NCBI GenBank assembly: GCA_013397845.1
Contig: VZTG01004475.1
Location: forward strand, 1,034,506 to 1,098,505
DNA: 64,000 nt
Direction: 5' to 3'
DNA from: Melanocharis versteri
Taxonomy: Eukaryota > Chordata > Aves > Passeriformes > Melanocharitidae
Shown here: piece by piece, positions 1 to 13,000 of the stretch
How the letters are laid out: the number at the start of each line of letters is the position of its first letter
Numbering within the stretch: the stretch's first letter is position 1
Notes under the pieces: generated by a model
Told to the model about the DNA's origin: nothing
What the model saw: the letters and a program-made list of their open reading frames with translations, nothing else
The model's database searches: none
Translations under genes and position numbers: made by a program

Positions 1-167
1 CAAATGATTGTTTTCAGTTTGACCAATAGTGGCTTTTTACTGCGTAATGAGAAAAATCTATTGTATATCCTTTGTTTTTATTGCAAAAATATAAGTTTGC
101 TGTGAGGGATGTCAAACAATTGGGCAAGTGCATGCATTATTTAAGGACAGTCAACACATATGTTTAT

Positions 168-190
168 AGAATCATAGAATGATTTTATTT
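168..190 (-). repeat. Possible CR1 terminal remnant
   Basis: The short string atagaatcatagaatgattt looks like the very 3' end of an antisense CR1 copy, but the following sequence does not continue the CR1 pattern. It may be a tiny relic or chance. Confidence 0.3.
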
Positions 191-3100
191 GTATTCAACC
201 ACTGAAATACAACAACTTTAAATCTGAACAAATCTGAAAAAACTAATCTGAACCTTTTTATTCTAATAGGTAGGAATATGCCTGGGGTTATTTGAATATT
301 CCCCTGTTTCCCACTATCCTGTTCACACACTTAGTTATGCAATTTATCAGACTCTAATTTTATTAATCCATCCTTTAGCATCAGTGCTACCGGAGGCATT
401 TGTTATTGGCACACATGTACTGAATTTGGTGGCTTTACAGGGAAGATGAATTTTTCTTTAAAGAAGATGCCAGCATTCTAGAGGAATAGTTCCTTTGGGT
501 ACTCTAAAAGTACCTTGTCTGTTGTAGCAGCTCTCTGTAGGAGCTCTTTTCTGTCTACAGATCTTTTGACAAAGATGTCAAATCAGACATTTCTTTCCCC
601 AGTGCATGCCTCTTAAAACAGGAAGTTTCTACTAACAATAGCGTAGTAACTACTCTTGTATTTTTTTTTCCTTTTTTTAATTTAGCGTATTCCAATTTAC
701 ATTTGAGTGGATATGAGGTAAAGTCTGTGGAACTTTAGTATATGCTCACGTGACGAGGGATGGAAATAGCTGTTTTTGTACTAAGAGTTAATTAGCTGGT
801 TTTGCAAGCAGCTTGCAGAAAGACCTGGGGAAATACAGCTGCTAAAGTGGATGTTTCTCTGTTCATTTTAGTTTTTAGACTGTATTTATAACTTCCTTTG
901 GTGTACGGTTGTACAATGTATTCTAGACATGTTTTTCTTTATATTGTTCCGTGACATAGCTACGATCACATTGCAGATGCAAAGTTTACAAATGCTGAAG
1001 TTTGCTTCATGAGCTCAGTCCTGAATTCAAAACCAAATTTTCAGGACTTTGGGTTGTCTTTAGGAATTTTCAAATGACAGATTTCCTCAGGAGACTTAGC
1101 CCAATCCATAGTGGGTTTAATCTTGTCTTTAAATGTGGACACCTATTTTGGCATCAAAGTGATGGCTGAACTCTTCTGAAGCCATGCTCTTGATGCCCAG
1201 CATTTCTTGGGATTGAAGCCATCCAGAGGGGGGAGGATAAGACCAAAATTAAACATCTAGACAATGCGTAAGAAATGTGTGTCCTGGGAAAAAGCTCCTA
1301 AGAACCAACATGTTATGTCCTGAGCTGAGGGGTGGGGTGCCTGAAGGAACCTAACAGTAAACATTAGGCACAAATGGCTGCCCTTATTTAAGTTTAGCCC
1401 TTAAATCCTGGTCAAGAGCCAAAAGAAACAGCTGAAACCTCAGATTTCAATGTACAGCACCATGAAATTCTCTACTTTCATTTTACATTGCGTGGCACTA
1501 ATAGGAGTGGCTGGGCCTGTTTCAAATCTCTGCTCTTTGATGCCTTCATTGCAGATGTGCTGTGAGAATCTGATCCCAGTGGCAGATAATCTTTATTTGA
1601 AATTCTTATTCTGAATGGTTTTTTAACCGGTTGTGTATGACAAACCTGATGTATTCTCAGTGATAAAAATCTTCAAAGTGTTTTTGTAACATAATCCTGT
1701 GCATGAAATTGTACTCTGCCCTTGTCCTTTATTTTCTTTTATTCTGTCTACTAATATGTTGATATGCAGGCAGTTCAGCTGGGCATAACTAAAAAGCACA
1801 ATCACATGTTTTTAAATAGATCTCCTGAAATGAAGGATTGCAAAATTAGCATGAAGACTGTCTTTTCAAATACAATTGGACAACGTGAAGAAATTCTACA
1901 CATGAAGTGTAGAAGTTGGGAGACAAAGCTAGTATATACTTAAAAACTTTATGATGAGTCAGGAAACAATGTTAATGAAGGTATTACAAAATCCCAGCAA
2001 GAACATTTTGTTTGTAGATCTGTAAGTGTAGTCAGTAAGACAGTGTTGCCAGTTTGCTGAGACACTCCAGTGTTAAAGCAGCCAGCATTACACTAATTAA
2101 TGTTAGTTTCAGAATAATGGTGAGCTTTAAGTTAGAATTCCAGAATTAGTAGAAGTGTCTTTCAGAGAATTGTGGGCTGAAGACGCTGTATCAGAAACAG
2201 TGGGGATGGTTAAACTGGTTTTTGTTGTTTCAGTAGGGACAAGGAAAGCGATCATCCTGCAATAACGTCAGGGTTTGGTTTTCGGTCTGTTCAACACCTC
2301 TGAGAAGAGAAAGGCTCTGCTGAGCAGTGGGGAATGGTCTGTCTCCCTGTTTCACCTTTGTGAGCCTGAAACCAGATTTTTGATTGATTCTCTGCCCCAG
2401 ACAATGTGTTAACAGCACTGAAAGAATTTAAGTGTGTAATGTGGAAAAGCAACACCCACCTTCTTGAGTCCATTCCTGCAGAAGGAATGGAGTGAAGGAG
2501 GCACTGTGGGTTTTTGTAATTTCCAGAGAGAAGTGTTCCCACCTGGATAACGAGGAGGGGCAGAGGCAGATAAACTCCTCCTGACCGGGCTCAGTTTGGC
2601 CTTCAGGACTCACATGCTCAAGTATGATCCCATTTTCCATTTGAGTCCAACAGAATAGATTCAAGCCTGTGCATTAATATTAATGAGTTTTCATTAACCA
2701 ACAGGAGTGATCACTCCACCCACCAGCAGTTCCTTGGGCCAGGGGCTGGGTTTTGGCTGAAGCAAACTAGAACCATAAAACTAAAGCAATATAAAAGATA
2801 CACCTTCCTACAGTGGAAATGATATTTCTATTTCATAAGCAGAGATCATATGCTGGCTATGAAGCTATTTTTTATTTTAATACCTTCTTGTAAAACTGAT
2901 GGCTAGGAGTTTCATAAATTGCAGCCTAATTCCAACCATGGACATATAATATTGATTTTAAAAGGTGCAGCATCTGTATCATCTATTGAAATAATTTTAG
3001 TTCAAAATTTAAACTAATATTACAAAGTACTGCATTTCGACCTAAAGTGTTTCATGACAAGAATCCAGTAGCCAGTAAATGAAAAACAACATTTCAGAAG

Positions 3101-6100
3101 GGTAGAAGGGAAGAAGGATAGAAGTTGTTCTGGGGTAATGGAACAGTATATTCTAGTATGCTGCAGCCTTTTCCTCATCTAAAAGTGATACGACTGTAGA
3201 AATAGAGAGAAATTTCTTCAAAATCGGATTACCAATAAAACTGGATGTCCTGAGTGATGCTTACTTTGGGGACTCATTCATGAAAAAGTAGGTTTTTTTC
3301 TTAGTTATGTGATAATTCTTCAGTCTCAGAGAGTCCCTGTCTTTTCCTTAAACGAAAGAATAGCCCATTTATTTTGTTGCTGGGAAATACCAGCAATAGG
3401 TGTACACAGATATTGCATGTGTGTATCCTGACACAGTGCCTGAGTTCTACTTAAACTGTTCTAAATTATCACAGATAAGCAATAAAATCATTTCCATGTT
3501 GCTACCATCAGATGGGATCCATCCACACTTGGGTGCCTACTTCTTTAGAACAATCAAACTGTGAATGGAGAACATTTGCTTTCTTGTGACAAAACAGTTC
3601 TAATTCCTAAATGGCCAAATAAATAGCAACACATTTGCATCTGACTGGTTTTTTTTTGTTTTTGTAATTTATTCAAAGCACTTAATTGGCAAAGTCATTC
3701 TTCTGCTGGCTCATTAGAGCTGTGTATACAGGCACTGACTTCATAAAATCAAAATACTTGGAAAAAGATGTTACTAAAGATTATCTACTGAGTGATATTT
3801 TCTATATTTTTATAAGATACATTAAATGTAACACAATGTTAATGTTTTTATTAATTAAGAGAGTACTGACAGTTGTACACCATGGCAAAACTGGCAGACT
3901 TTTAATCACAGCTTTGCAAAACATCCAATGCAAAAAAAAAATACCAAACAAAAAATCACTGCCTTCTTCTCAAATTAGCTTATTTTTGCAATATATCATG
4001 ATTCTAAGGGGTTTATTGCTTTTTTTTTTTTTTAATAGCAGCTTTGAAACACAAAGGTGAAGACTGCATAATTTTAATTTTTTTTATTTCCTCTCTATGG
4101 TGTTTCCTTGTGATACCATTTTGAAGAATCTATTTTTAATAACATTGTGGCATCTGGCGAGGTGCCATCATTTCTTTATCATTCGCATTTCACTTTTTAA
4201 AACTCCTGATCAGTGCCCTCTGTTAGATAAATGCACCTGACATAAACAGATGAGCCCAATAATTTGATTATAGCCCTGGTTCTGTGTACTTCTGTGAAGT
4301 TCATTTTGGCTTCACCCAGTGTAGGTCGGCATGAAGGGTGCATATAAAAATTATTTGTCAGTTTTTTAGCTGCTCATGAAATGTTTGAGCCTGTAAGTGC
4401 AGATGCACTCTCGGATCTCCAGGAACAAACTGAGAGGCAGCAGCTGCATATCCAACTCTTTATATTTCAGAATAAAATGTGTAGTTTTGGCTTTGGGAAT
4501 GCCAGGCCTGTTGGGAATTCAGTTATAAACCATATTCTGGATCCTGTTGGTAATTCCCCATCGCTGTGCTGTGCTTGAGACAGGAATTCAGTCCAAGGCT
4601 TAAAAGGATGCAGAGGAGCACTCTGCAGACAAAAGGCTAAATGCTTACATTTATGCAGCTGAAAAACTTGATTAGACTCAGTGGAATAAGTGCTCTGCTA
4701 CAGAAGTTTTAAGTGTCATTAAAAAGCAAAATTGATCGAATTGACATGGCAAAAAAGTTCCTTTTTCTTGTTTTTATTTTTACTTCAGATAAGGAGAACA
4801 TTCCCTTGTATGGGCAGAGCTTGGGGCTCAGCACACTATACCCTTTCATTTTTGGGTACTGCTCCTTCATGAGGTGATTTGGCAAATGAGTTTTTAACAG
4901 AAAGCCTGTATGTAATATAAGGAATTATGTAAATAGTATTAAAGTAAAATAATTTATATAAGTACTTAAAGAAAATGTAGAAACTTTCACTGTTGCATAT
5001 CTTGTTTTTAATATAATTTATTGACCTTACCGTGGAAGAACATTATTGGAATTTAAGTTGTCAGTTCAACTTTTTTCCTGCTTTTTCGAAGTGTCTCAGG
5101 AAGAGTAAACAACTCTTAAAATAGCAATAACTACTTTCTTCCACCTGTCTTTGCTACATCACTTCTGGTTCCCTACCTCTTCCCTTCCTGTCACCTGTAG
5201 CCCATCAAATTCTGAGCTGAATGCCAAGTTTGAACACCTGCTGCTGGAACTGGATTTTCAAAAGGCTTTGAAGCTAATGTAATAATTAAGATCATCAGAC
5301 ATCTCCATCAGTAGAACGTTGCTGACTCTGGTTTCCCTAGGCCAATCTGGATGCTGCCACAGAGTGAGCAGGATTAGGTTCGATCTGACTGAAAAGTCAT
5401 CATTTGGGTTTGCTGCGGGTTTTGCTCCAGGCTTTGTTTTGTTCTCAGCTCTCAGATGTGATTTGCCATGCGGGCTCTGGTGCCTGTGGAAAGATGACAG
5501 TGAAAAGTGCACGTGGAGCGTGGCACAGGGGTTATTCCAGCGACAGCACCGTTCCTGTTAGGCTTTGAAATCCGAACTGAAGAGGTGTTGAAATTGGCCT
5601 GAGGAGGATTAGTTCTTTGCATGCACTATGGCAAGCTGATTCCTAGGTCTGCTTAAAATGCATGCCTTGAATTTAAATAGTCATTTCCATGTCTGTTGTT
5701 GATGTTATTCCAATAGAATTGTAGAAGAATCGTGGCTAAACATGCCATATAATGACAAATTGCTGGTTTTGTAAAAAAACCCAGACAACTGAGGTGCTTT
5801 GTGGATGGAGTGTGATTTATTTTGAATTTTAAAGGAGAACATGAGAAACTGATTACAAAAGGTTTTATGAAACTCATTATTACATCTGGACTTCAAGAAC
5901 TCACTGTAGAAGTTCTGAGTGGCATTTATAAAACATGATTAAGAGTTAATGTGTTAGGGCTGTGAGTGTAATTTTAAAATCTGACGCTAACATCTGAGCC
6001 CAAAAACTGTGATTTAGAAATAAATCTATTGCTTGTACTGGCAAAGTGCACAGGAAAAATAAAAAAAACTAATCAAAACTTTATTTAGGTTTTATTGGTA

Positions 6101-6824
6101 AGATTTACACATCTGTTACAGTTTGTATAAATCTGTTGTGGGGTTTGTAAATAGACTTTCAGATTAGTAAATCCATTTGGACAATATTTGCTGAAAACCT
6201 AAGGGATATGCATTACTTGGCATTTAGGGAACTCTATACTTTAGTGAAATTCCTAAGAATGCTTTCCCGTTTTAGTGGTGGCAGCCTTTATGGTGAGTTA
6301 TTGAAAACTGAGCTCTATGAAAGCAGATTTGCATCTCCCAGTTTTATTAGGGAACCACTGTTTTTATTTACCACTAATAAACTGGTTTCATAATGCAGCT
6401 TTAGTGTTGCTCAGGACCTAAAGAAAAATTAGTTCCTGTGCTCTGTGTTTAAGAAAGCTCTTTTTCAGAGTTAAGTCAAACACAAATCTGATCAAACTTG
6501 ACTTGTGGCGTGGTTTGCTGTTTAGCTGCTCAGACTCCAGTGGTTTTGTTGTGTCCTTTTCATTTTAACTGTGTCACTTGCCACAAGCTGTAGTTAAATA
6601 ATTACAATTTATCTAATTGGGAAATTTACGTGAATAAATGAAAGACAAATTAATACCAGTTTTTCTAACAGAAAGCTGTGTGTTCAGGGGTGTATGGTTT
6701 TGGTTAGAATGGCAGTGCCAGATGATAACTTTCTACAGCCAGGTTATCAGGTACAAAGGAGAGATTGCCCTGTACAGCCATTTAAAGGTTTTTGCTTTCC
6801 CATTCTGGGTATTCAAGACAAGGA

Positions 6825-7210
6825 TTGTCACCAGGAGGACAAAGCTGGTGGAAGGGCTGGGACACAGGTCCTGTGAGGAGCAGCTGAGGGCTTTGGGGTT
6901 GTCTTGCTGGGAGAAAAGGAGGCTGAAGGGCAAGCTCTGGTGACAGGACCTGTGGGAATGGTGCTGAGCTGTGCCAGGGGAGGTTTAGACTGGATATTAG
7001 GAAGCGTTTCTTTGCCAGGAGGCTGGTCAGACACTGGAACAGGCTTCCTAGGGAGGTGCTCGCTCCCCCAAGCCTGTCAGTGTTGAAAAAGATCTGTACA
7101 ATGCCCTTAAAAGCATTCTTCAACCTGGTCAGCCCTGGGCTGGCCACACAATCACACAGAACGATCCTTGTAGGTCCTTTCTAGCTGAAATAGTCAATTC
7201 CTTTCTGTTC
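6825..7210 (+). mobile_element. CR1 LINE 3' fragment, sense
   Basis: This has the typical CR1 3' region. A block with gctggtggaagggctgg leads to the GCCAGGGGAGGTTTAGACTGGATATTAGGAAGCGTTT-like segment (about 6974-7010), then CACTGGAACAGGCTTCCTAGG, and ends near gatccttgtaggtcctttc with a decayed ATTCT-type tail (about 7185-7210). It is 5'-truncated, as CR1 insertions usually are, and appears to lack part of the middle between about 6945 and 6965. Open frames over it on both strands are shadows. The outer borders are approximate. Confidence 0.85.
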
Positions 7211-9434
7211 TCTGTGGATGCCTTCTCCTAGGCTTTTTCTTTAACACTATTCACGAGCCTGGAAAGGTTTGACAATGAGTTTTACACCAGCTTTGTGAAG
7301 TCTCATGATTCATTATCTGGTTACCCAGCACACAGATCATGTTTTTAATAACTGATTCTAGAAATTCGCCTGTTCCAAACGTCAGCTCTGAGCAGATTAT
7401 ACGAAGCAAAGGGCTGAACTCGTAGTGAGAAACACATTTTGTATCTCTGCTTCATCACTAGTTTTATTTAAAATGGCAGCCAAGTGAAATGCAGTTAGCT
7501 TGCCGTGTCAGAGGTCACGTTGCATGAGGTGAAAGCATGGTACACAGGGCTGCAGAGTTCCTGGGAATTTCTGCATTCCTCTTCAGCTGGTTCATGGGAA
7601 CTTCCTTCTGGAAGGAAGAGCCGTGATCCTACAGCAGTGCTCTGCCCTCGATCAATACTTTTATCTTGGCGTAAAAACTAATAATTCATACAGTCTCCAG
7701 TATTAACAGTTGCCATTCCCAACAGCTCTGTTGTAATAAAAAAAAATAAAGCAACATGATAATGAATAAGAGATTGTAAAATTATATGAGCACATTAAGA
7801 AAGGTGTGTCTGTTGAAATCAAAGATCTGATATGAGGAGCTGTTGAGCAGCTGTTGCAAATACAATAAAAACAGAGCTGCATGAAAGAACGTGAGTAACA
7901 GGAGTGTGTCTGTACTACACAACTGGAAAGGAAGGAGTAAATTCCAATTTAAATGAACACAGCCTGCAGAATATCCTGAGTTAAATCACAAGAATTTTGG
8001 AATTAATAATTTTCACATAGCTGAGAAGTGCTTTAAGATTGAATATCTGGTCTCCCTGGCCAATTCAAATTTGAATACTATTTATCTTTTGTGAAACTGT
8101 GATCCTAGAAAAAGTACTTCTCAGCTAGGAAAAGAGCACATAATGAGAAATACATGATGGAATCATTGACTGAACCCCTCTACACAGCACAGTTTGATTT
8201 TGGGGTAATTGCAGGGCGCGGTCAGGCCTTTACATAAATACCATCTTTTCTAAAAGTGATGAAGAAAATGGACGCACAGAAAGATTGTGTCTCAACTGAC
8301 ATGAGTGGTATTCTTCTGAACTTGGAGTTCCAGCCAGTGCACTGCTTTTGATTGACATATCTAAGGGAAATGTTAAGCTTTTTTCTTCCTTTTTTCTTGA
8401 GATAAACTGAACAAACTTGCAGCTGACAGGATCTCATATGAGATCCTAATGAGGCAAAGAGAATGAAACATTTCTTTTTATGCTGAAGTGCCAAAACTGT
8501 AATGACATTGTATCATGGTTTCCAAAAAAAAAATGAAGATAAAAAAACTTGCTTGTAACTCAATAGATATTTTGCATAATGTAGTGGACTGGATGCTGAA
8601 TGTTGAGGAAACGAGTTAATCAAACTTTTCTGTCTCATCTCTTTTTTTCCTTTTTCCACACGAGGTTGGGAATCTTTCATTTGCAGGAAGAAAATCTCTG
8701 TCCACAGTAAAATCTCACAGGAGAGGGGAGAACAAATTTTTTGGCAATACGGAACTATTTCTAATTGTTTTTGAAGTAACTTTTTTTTTCCAAATAAAGT
8801 ATGCTATAGATATTTTTTTAAGTGCTTATCTAAACCAGCCTATCTCAGAAACTCTGTGTTCTGAATGCTTCATTTATATCACTTCACTTTCAAATGAGCT
8901 TTATCCTAAATTAGTAAATTATTTGCTGTTCCAAACAGCACTGCTGTATCAATGAAACCCACATAAAAATAGCTAAATGTGAAAAAAAAAAAAAACACCA
9001 AAACTAAGTAGTCCAAATACAAAGTAGATTTTGCTAAAGTAGCAAATAAAAAAAAATAAAATTAGGAATTTCACTTACTTCAAAACTTTAAGATATCCTT
9101 CACTGGAAAAATTTTTATGATTCAATTTTTAAAAGTCCCCGTCAATTATTGAAAATTTCTTTTCAAAATTTCCCATTTTGCCTTGTTATAGGAAACAGGC
9201 AGTGCAACGTTGACGTGATTGTTCTTCACCTCACTAAGAATATTGCTGTATTTCTTTGAAAGGCTCCTCTTCCACTGATTTTCTGTTGAAAATTGGATCA
9301 CTCCTGCTTATGTCTAGAGATTTGAAAGGATGAAACCCCATACAGAAATCCTGCAGCATCCTTCTCTGCTGTGTCAGAAGGAAACAAACTCACAAAACAC
9401 AGTCGCAGTAGCAAAGAACAGAGCAAGAGTGGGT

Positions 9435-9648
9435 GAGCTGAAAGAGATTAGGTTGGGATTGGATTTTAGGAAGAAATTCTTCCCTGTGAGGGTGGGGAGG
9501 CCCTGGCACGGGATGCCCAGAGGAGCTGTGGCTGCCCCTGGATCCCTGGCAGTGTCCAAGGCCAGGCTGGATGGGGCTTGCAGTAACCTGGGATGGTGTG
9601 AGGTGTCCCTGCCCGTGGCAGGGGGTGTTACGAGATGAACTCTATAAC
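9435..9648 (+). mobile_element. CR1 LINE 3' fragment, sense
   Basis: The stretch has the CR1 signature ggattttaggaagaaattct, then ccctgtgagggtggggaggc and the dictionary-like gatccctggcagtgtccaag. The 3' tail is decayed or missing after gggggtgtta, so the usual ending with gattct repeats is absent. The open frame at 9330-9638 is a shadow running through this repeat. Borders are approximate. Confidence 0.85.
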
Positions 9649-9985
9649 ATATTTGAATACAGTCTACCTTAGGTTATTTTTTCCCAAATTACATTGTGTA
9701 GTTAACAGATAAAATGATTTTTTAATGGGAGAATTCCATTTTAAATCTTGTTTCCTGTTATCTGGCACATTTTTTAATTAATCTGTATTTGCTGGAGAAG
9801 GACCAGGATACTCTAGAGCCATTTGTTTTTCTTAGTTAAACAGAAGCAAACAAAAATAAACCTTAAGATACTTGGGTACGGCCAATGTCTGAATCCACAG
9901 CAAGTGCTTTTATCTCATCATACTGTTCAAGTTACTAAATCATCAGTCTCTCATTGCCTCAAAAGAAATTCACCTTGTTTTGTTC

Positions 9986-10026
9986 GGGGTTTTTTTTGTT
10001 TGGTTGGGTTTTTTGGGGTTTTTTTG
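9986..10026 (+). repeat. G/T-rich low-complexity patch
   Basis: Runs of GGGG, GG, GGG and GGGG are separated by T-runs (ggggttttttttgtttggtt and onward). The pattern is common in neoavian DNA. Four G-runs could in principle form a two-layer quadruplex. Confidence 0.6.
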
Positions 10027-13000
10027 TAAAGCAAAACTCTGAAACATGCAATTTTTCTGCTCTTTTATTCTCTACAGCCACCAGTTTTCCAGACCACAGT
10101 GCAGGAGAGTGAAGAACTTGTTAACGGTGCTTGGCTGAGGCATTTCAGCCCCATAAATGTGCTGCTGGCAGATGTGTCCTGTGGGTGGGAAGGCCTTGAC
10201 TTTGGTCTTACTCAGCACTCGTGTCCTGACAAGAGAAATTAATTTCTTGCTTGCCTAAGAAAACAGGTTCTTACATTGGCAGGAGCACCCGAATTCTGAC
10301 AAGCTTTGGACAGTTGTGTTGCTATTACGTAACAAAAGACAGTGGCTATATGGGGATATTTTAAAAAACTGAGCTCCAGTTCCAAAATAGAGATATAAAT
10401 CTGTGTCCCATTTAATATCCTGTGCATTCAGCCTGTCCAGAAACAAGTGAAATGTTGCTGATGATGATCTACTTTTGATCTTCCATTTCTATGCTCAGTA
10501 AATTGCTGGTAGGTTTTCCTGGTGGACTTTTAAGAACGGAGATCAATACTTGCAAATTCATACCAAGTTTTTAAAAATAGCAAGCCCTTAGAAAATATTA
10601 CAGTGCATAAAGTTGTTTCCCAATATGTTCAAAATTGGACCAGAAACCAAAGCAAGGAAGTGAGAGTCTTGGTGAGGAACACAAAAAAAGAAAATGTGTG
10701 GGTTTGATCAGTACGTTCAATTTTTTCTTTTTTCCCCCTGCTTATAGTTCAGCTATGTACTTTTATTCTGTTCTAGCATTTGGAGGGGAGAAAAAGAAGC
10801 AGAAACGACAGCAAGAATTTCGTGTTCTTTCACTAAATTGGGTTCTCAGTTGTCTTGCTTCTGTAGAGATATTTTATCCAGTAGCCTAGTTCTGGGTTAG
10901 GGATAATTTTGCTACACTGTAAGAAACTATTAAATTAATCTAGTGGGCATGCAGCTGAGTAGATTTTGGTTTTTTGCTCTTTTTCAGATGTCGTCAAGAA
11001 ACATTTTTTGAAGGCTTGTAGTCTCTTCATATTGTATCATGTTCATTGTGTCACTGTTGGAAGCAGGATGATTCTATTTACTGCTTGTGCTTTCTTTGCC
11101 TCAGTTACTATTAAGGCTTACATCTAAATTAAAGATAATTAGGAGCATATATGAAATAAAAAACTTGCATTTAATCAGTGGAGAATGAATACATGCTTAG
11201 TGTATCACTCAGAAAAGCTGTGACATACGCTGCTGAAATATGTTTCATTTAATTAAAAGCCTTCAATTTTTGTGCATTTCTGCTTGAGTTGCTTCACTGA
11301 TGTAGAATCACAGAAGTAGAGCTGGTCTTGTGGGAATACTGTAGGAACAACAAAAACTACTTCTTTGCCTTAAAATACACCCTTTACTTGTCATGACTTT
11401 CTAGTATCTCATTTAAAACTATTTGTATCCTCATGCCTTTTATTGTATTTAAGAGGATTTTAGTGAAACATCTTAGAGCTTTAGAGCTTTTATAAGGAAA
11501 GGAAATAATTTGCCAGATTAACACTGTCAGAGTCCTCACTGCTCTACAGCATTAGTCTACAAACTGTGGCAGTGATCATTGCTGGATACATGTCCTAAAC
11601 ATACCAGGAAAGGCAACTCTCTATTACACATGAATTAGACTGAAATCTCTGTACTTATTACTGGAGACTGAACCTCCAAATTCACGTTCAAGGAATCTAC
11701 ACAGCACTTCAGGTATTACAACCTGGTTGAACTGCCTGTCTTTTTTATGTGCTTACCTACAGCATCCCATCCTGGCTGTAGATGTTCTGGGACACTGCAA
11801 AACATCTCCACCGACAGTCCAGGAGTTGGGCTCCTCGGTTGAACATAAGGGTGCCTTGTAAGCAGAGCTCTCATGAAGCTGCTAATGAGCATTTTCTTAT
11901 TCCCCTTTATTTCTTCCTGCTTTCTTATTGTCTAGTGTAATCACTTAAAGGTGTGTAAATTGCTTTCAAACAGAAAATTGAAATATATAATACCTTGCAT
12001 AATCACGTTTGTCTTCAGTACATTACTTGCAAGTTATGTTCTAGACCCCCAGTCTCGCCTTAATTTTTAAACAGCAACTTCAAAGGGACATAACACATAG
12101 AGAGCCCTCCTCCAGAATAGCCCTACACTGTGAAAGACTGTTTTAATTTAATTTCTCTGTAAACAGTTTAAGGTGTAAGCTTACTTTTTTCTTCTTTTTT
12201 TTCTTTCTTTATTATTTTTTTTCTAATTTGGGCTATGTTTGTCCACAGTCTTTTTCAAGCACTCTGTGCATTTCAGTTGGAGGCTGTTGGCAGGGTTTTA
12301 ACCTGAGGAGAACTCTGCCTTAGAGCTCAACTTTTTCTCCATCAGAACACTGGTGTTGTGTGCCACTCATAGGAAAAATATGGAAGCAGTCATGAAAAAT
12401 TGGAAAGTAAACTGAAGGAAATACAGTCCTTTGATTTACAGGTTGACACTTGTCATTTTCACGAGGAGGCAAAGAAAACAGTGAAGTTCCAAAGGTTGTA
12501 AGAGTTGAAGAGAGTCCTTAAAAATTTCTGTTCTCAGCTTGGACAGTTCCCTAAATTTTCATAGAAACTGTAGTAAACCTGTCCTTGTTATTAAACTAAC
12601 TATTTCTACCAACTTTTGAGTTTTATTTGAACATGTCAAGCAGTGCAACTTTTTGAAAGGAAACTAACCAATGTTTAGTACTTACACAAGGAAATTTTTT
12701 TTCTAACCTGACTTTGAGTCCTTCTTAATTCATTGAAATCTTTCTTACTTAGAAGAAGAAAATAATTTATTGACCATTCATTCTCCTCACTCTTTTCATG
12801 AGCATTTCAAGACTACTTGAACTTAAGCTAAGCAACTCATTAGCAAAGTCCTACAAACTTCTAATTTTTGGATGCATGACTTGCCTGTATTTTCTGAAAA
12901 AACAGAACAGAGCATTGGGGAGTATATATAATGTCGTAAAATCCTGCAGTCTCCTCTGATCCATAACTGTGTTTCTTGGACTGTTTTTACCATAATTTCC

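Noticed and set aside
2230..2664. Three overlapping - strand frames (62, 83 and 78 codons)
   Set aside because: The frames shift relative to one another with no shared product and no splice pattern. I checked for a degraded pseudogene but could not identify a parent protein.
6782..7147. 121-codon - strand frame
   Set aside because: It reads antisense through a sense CR1 fragment, where Pro and Ser richness comes from the repeat.
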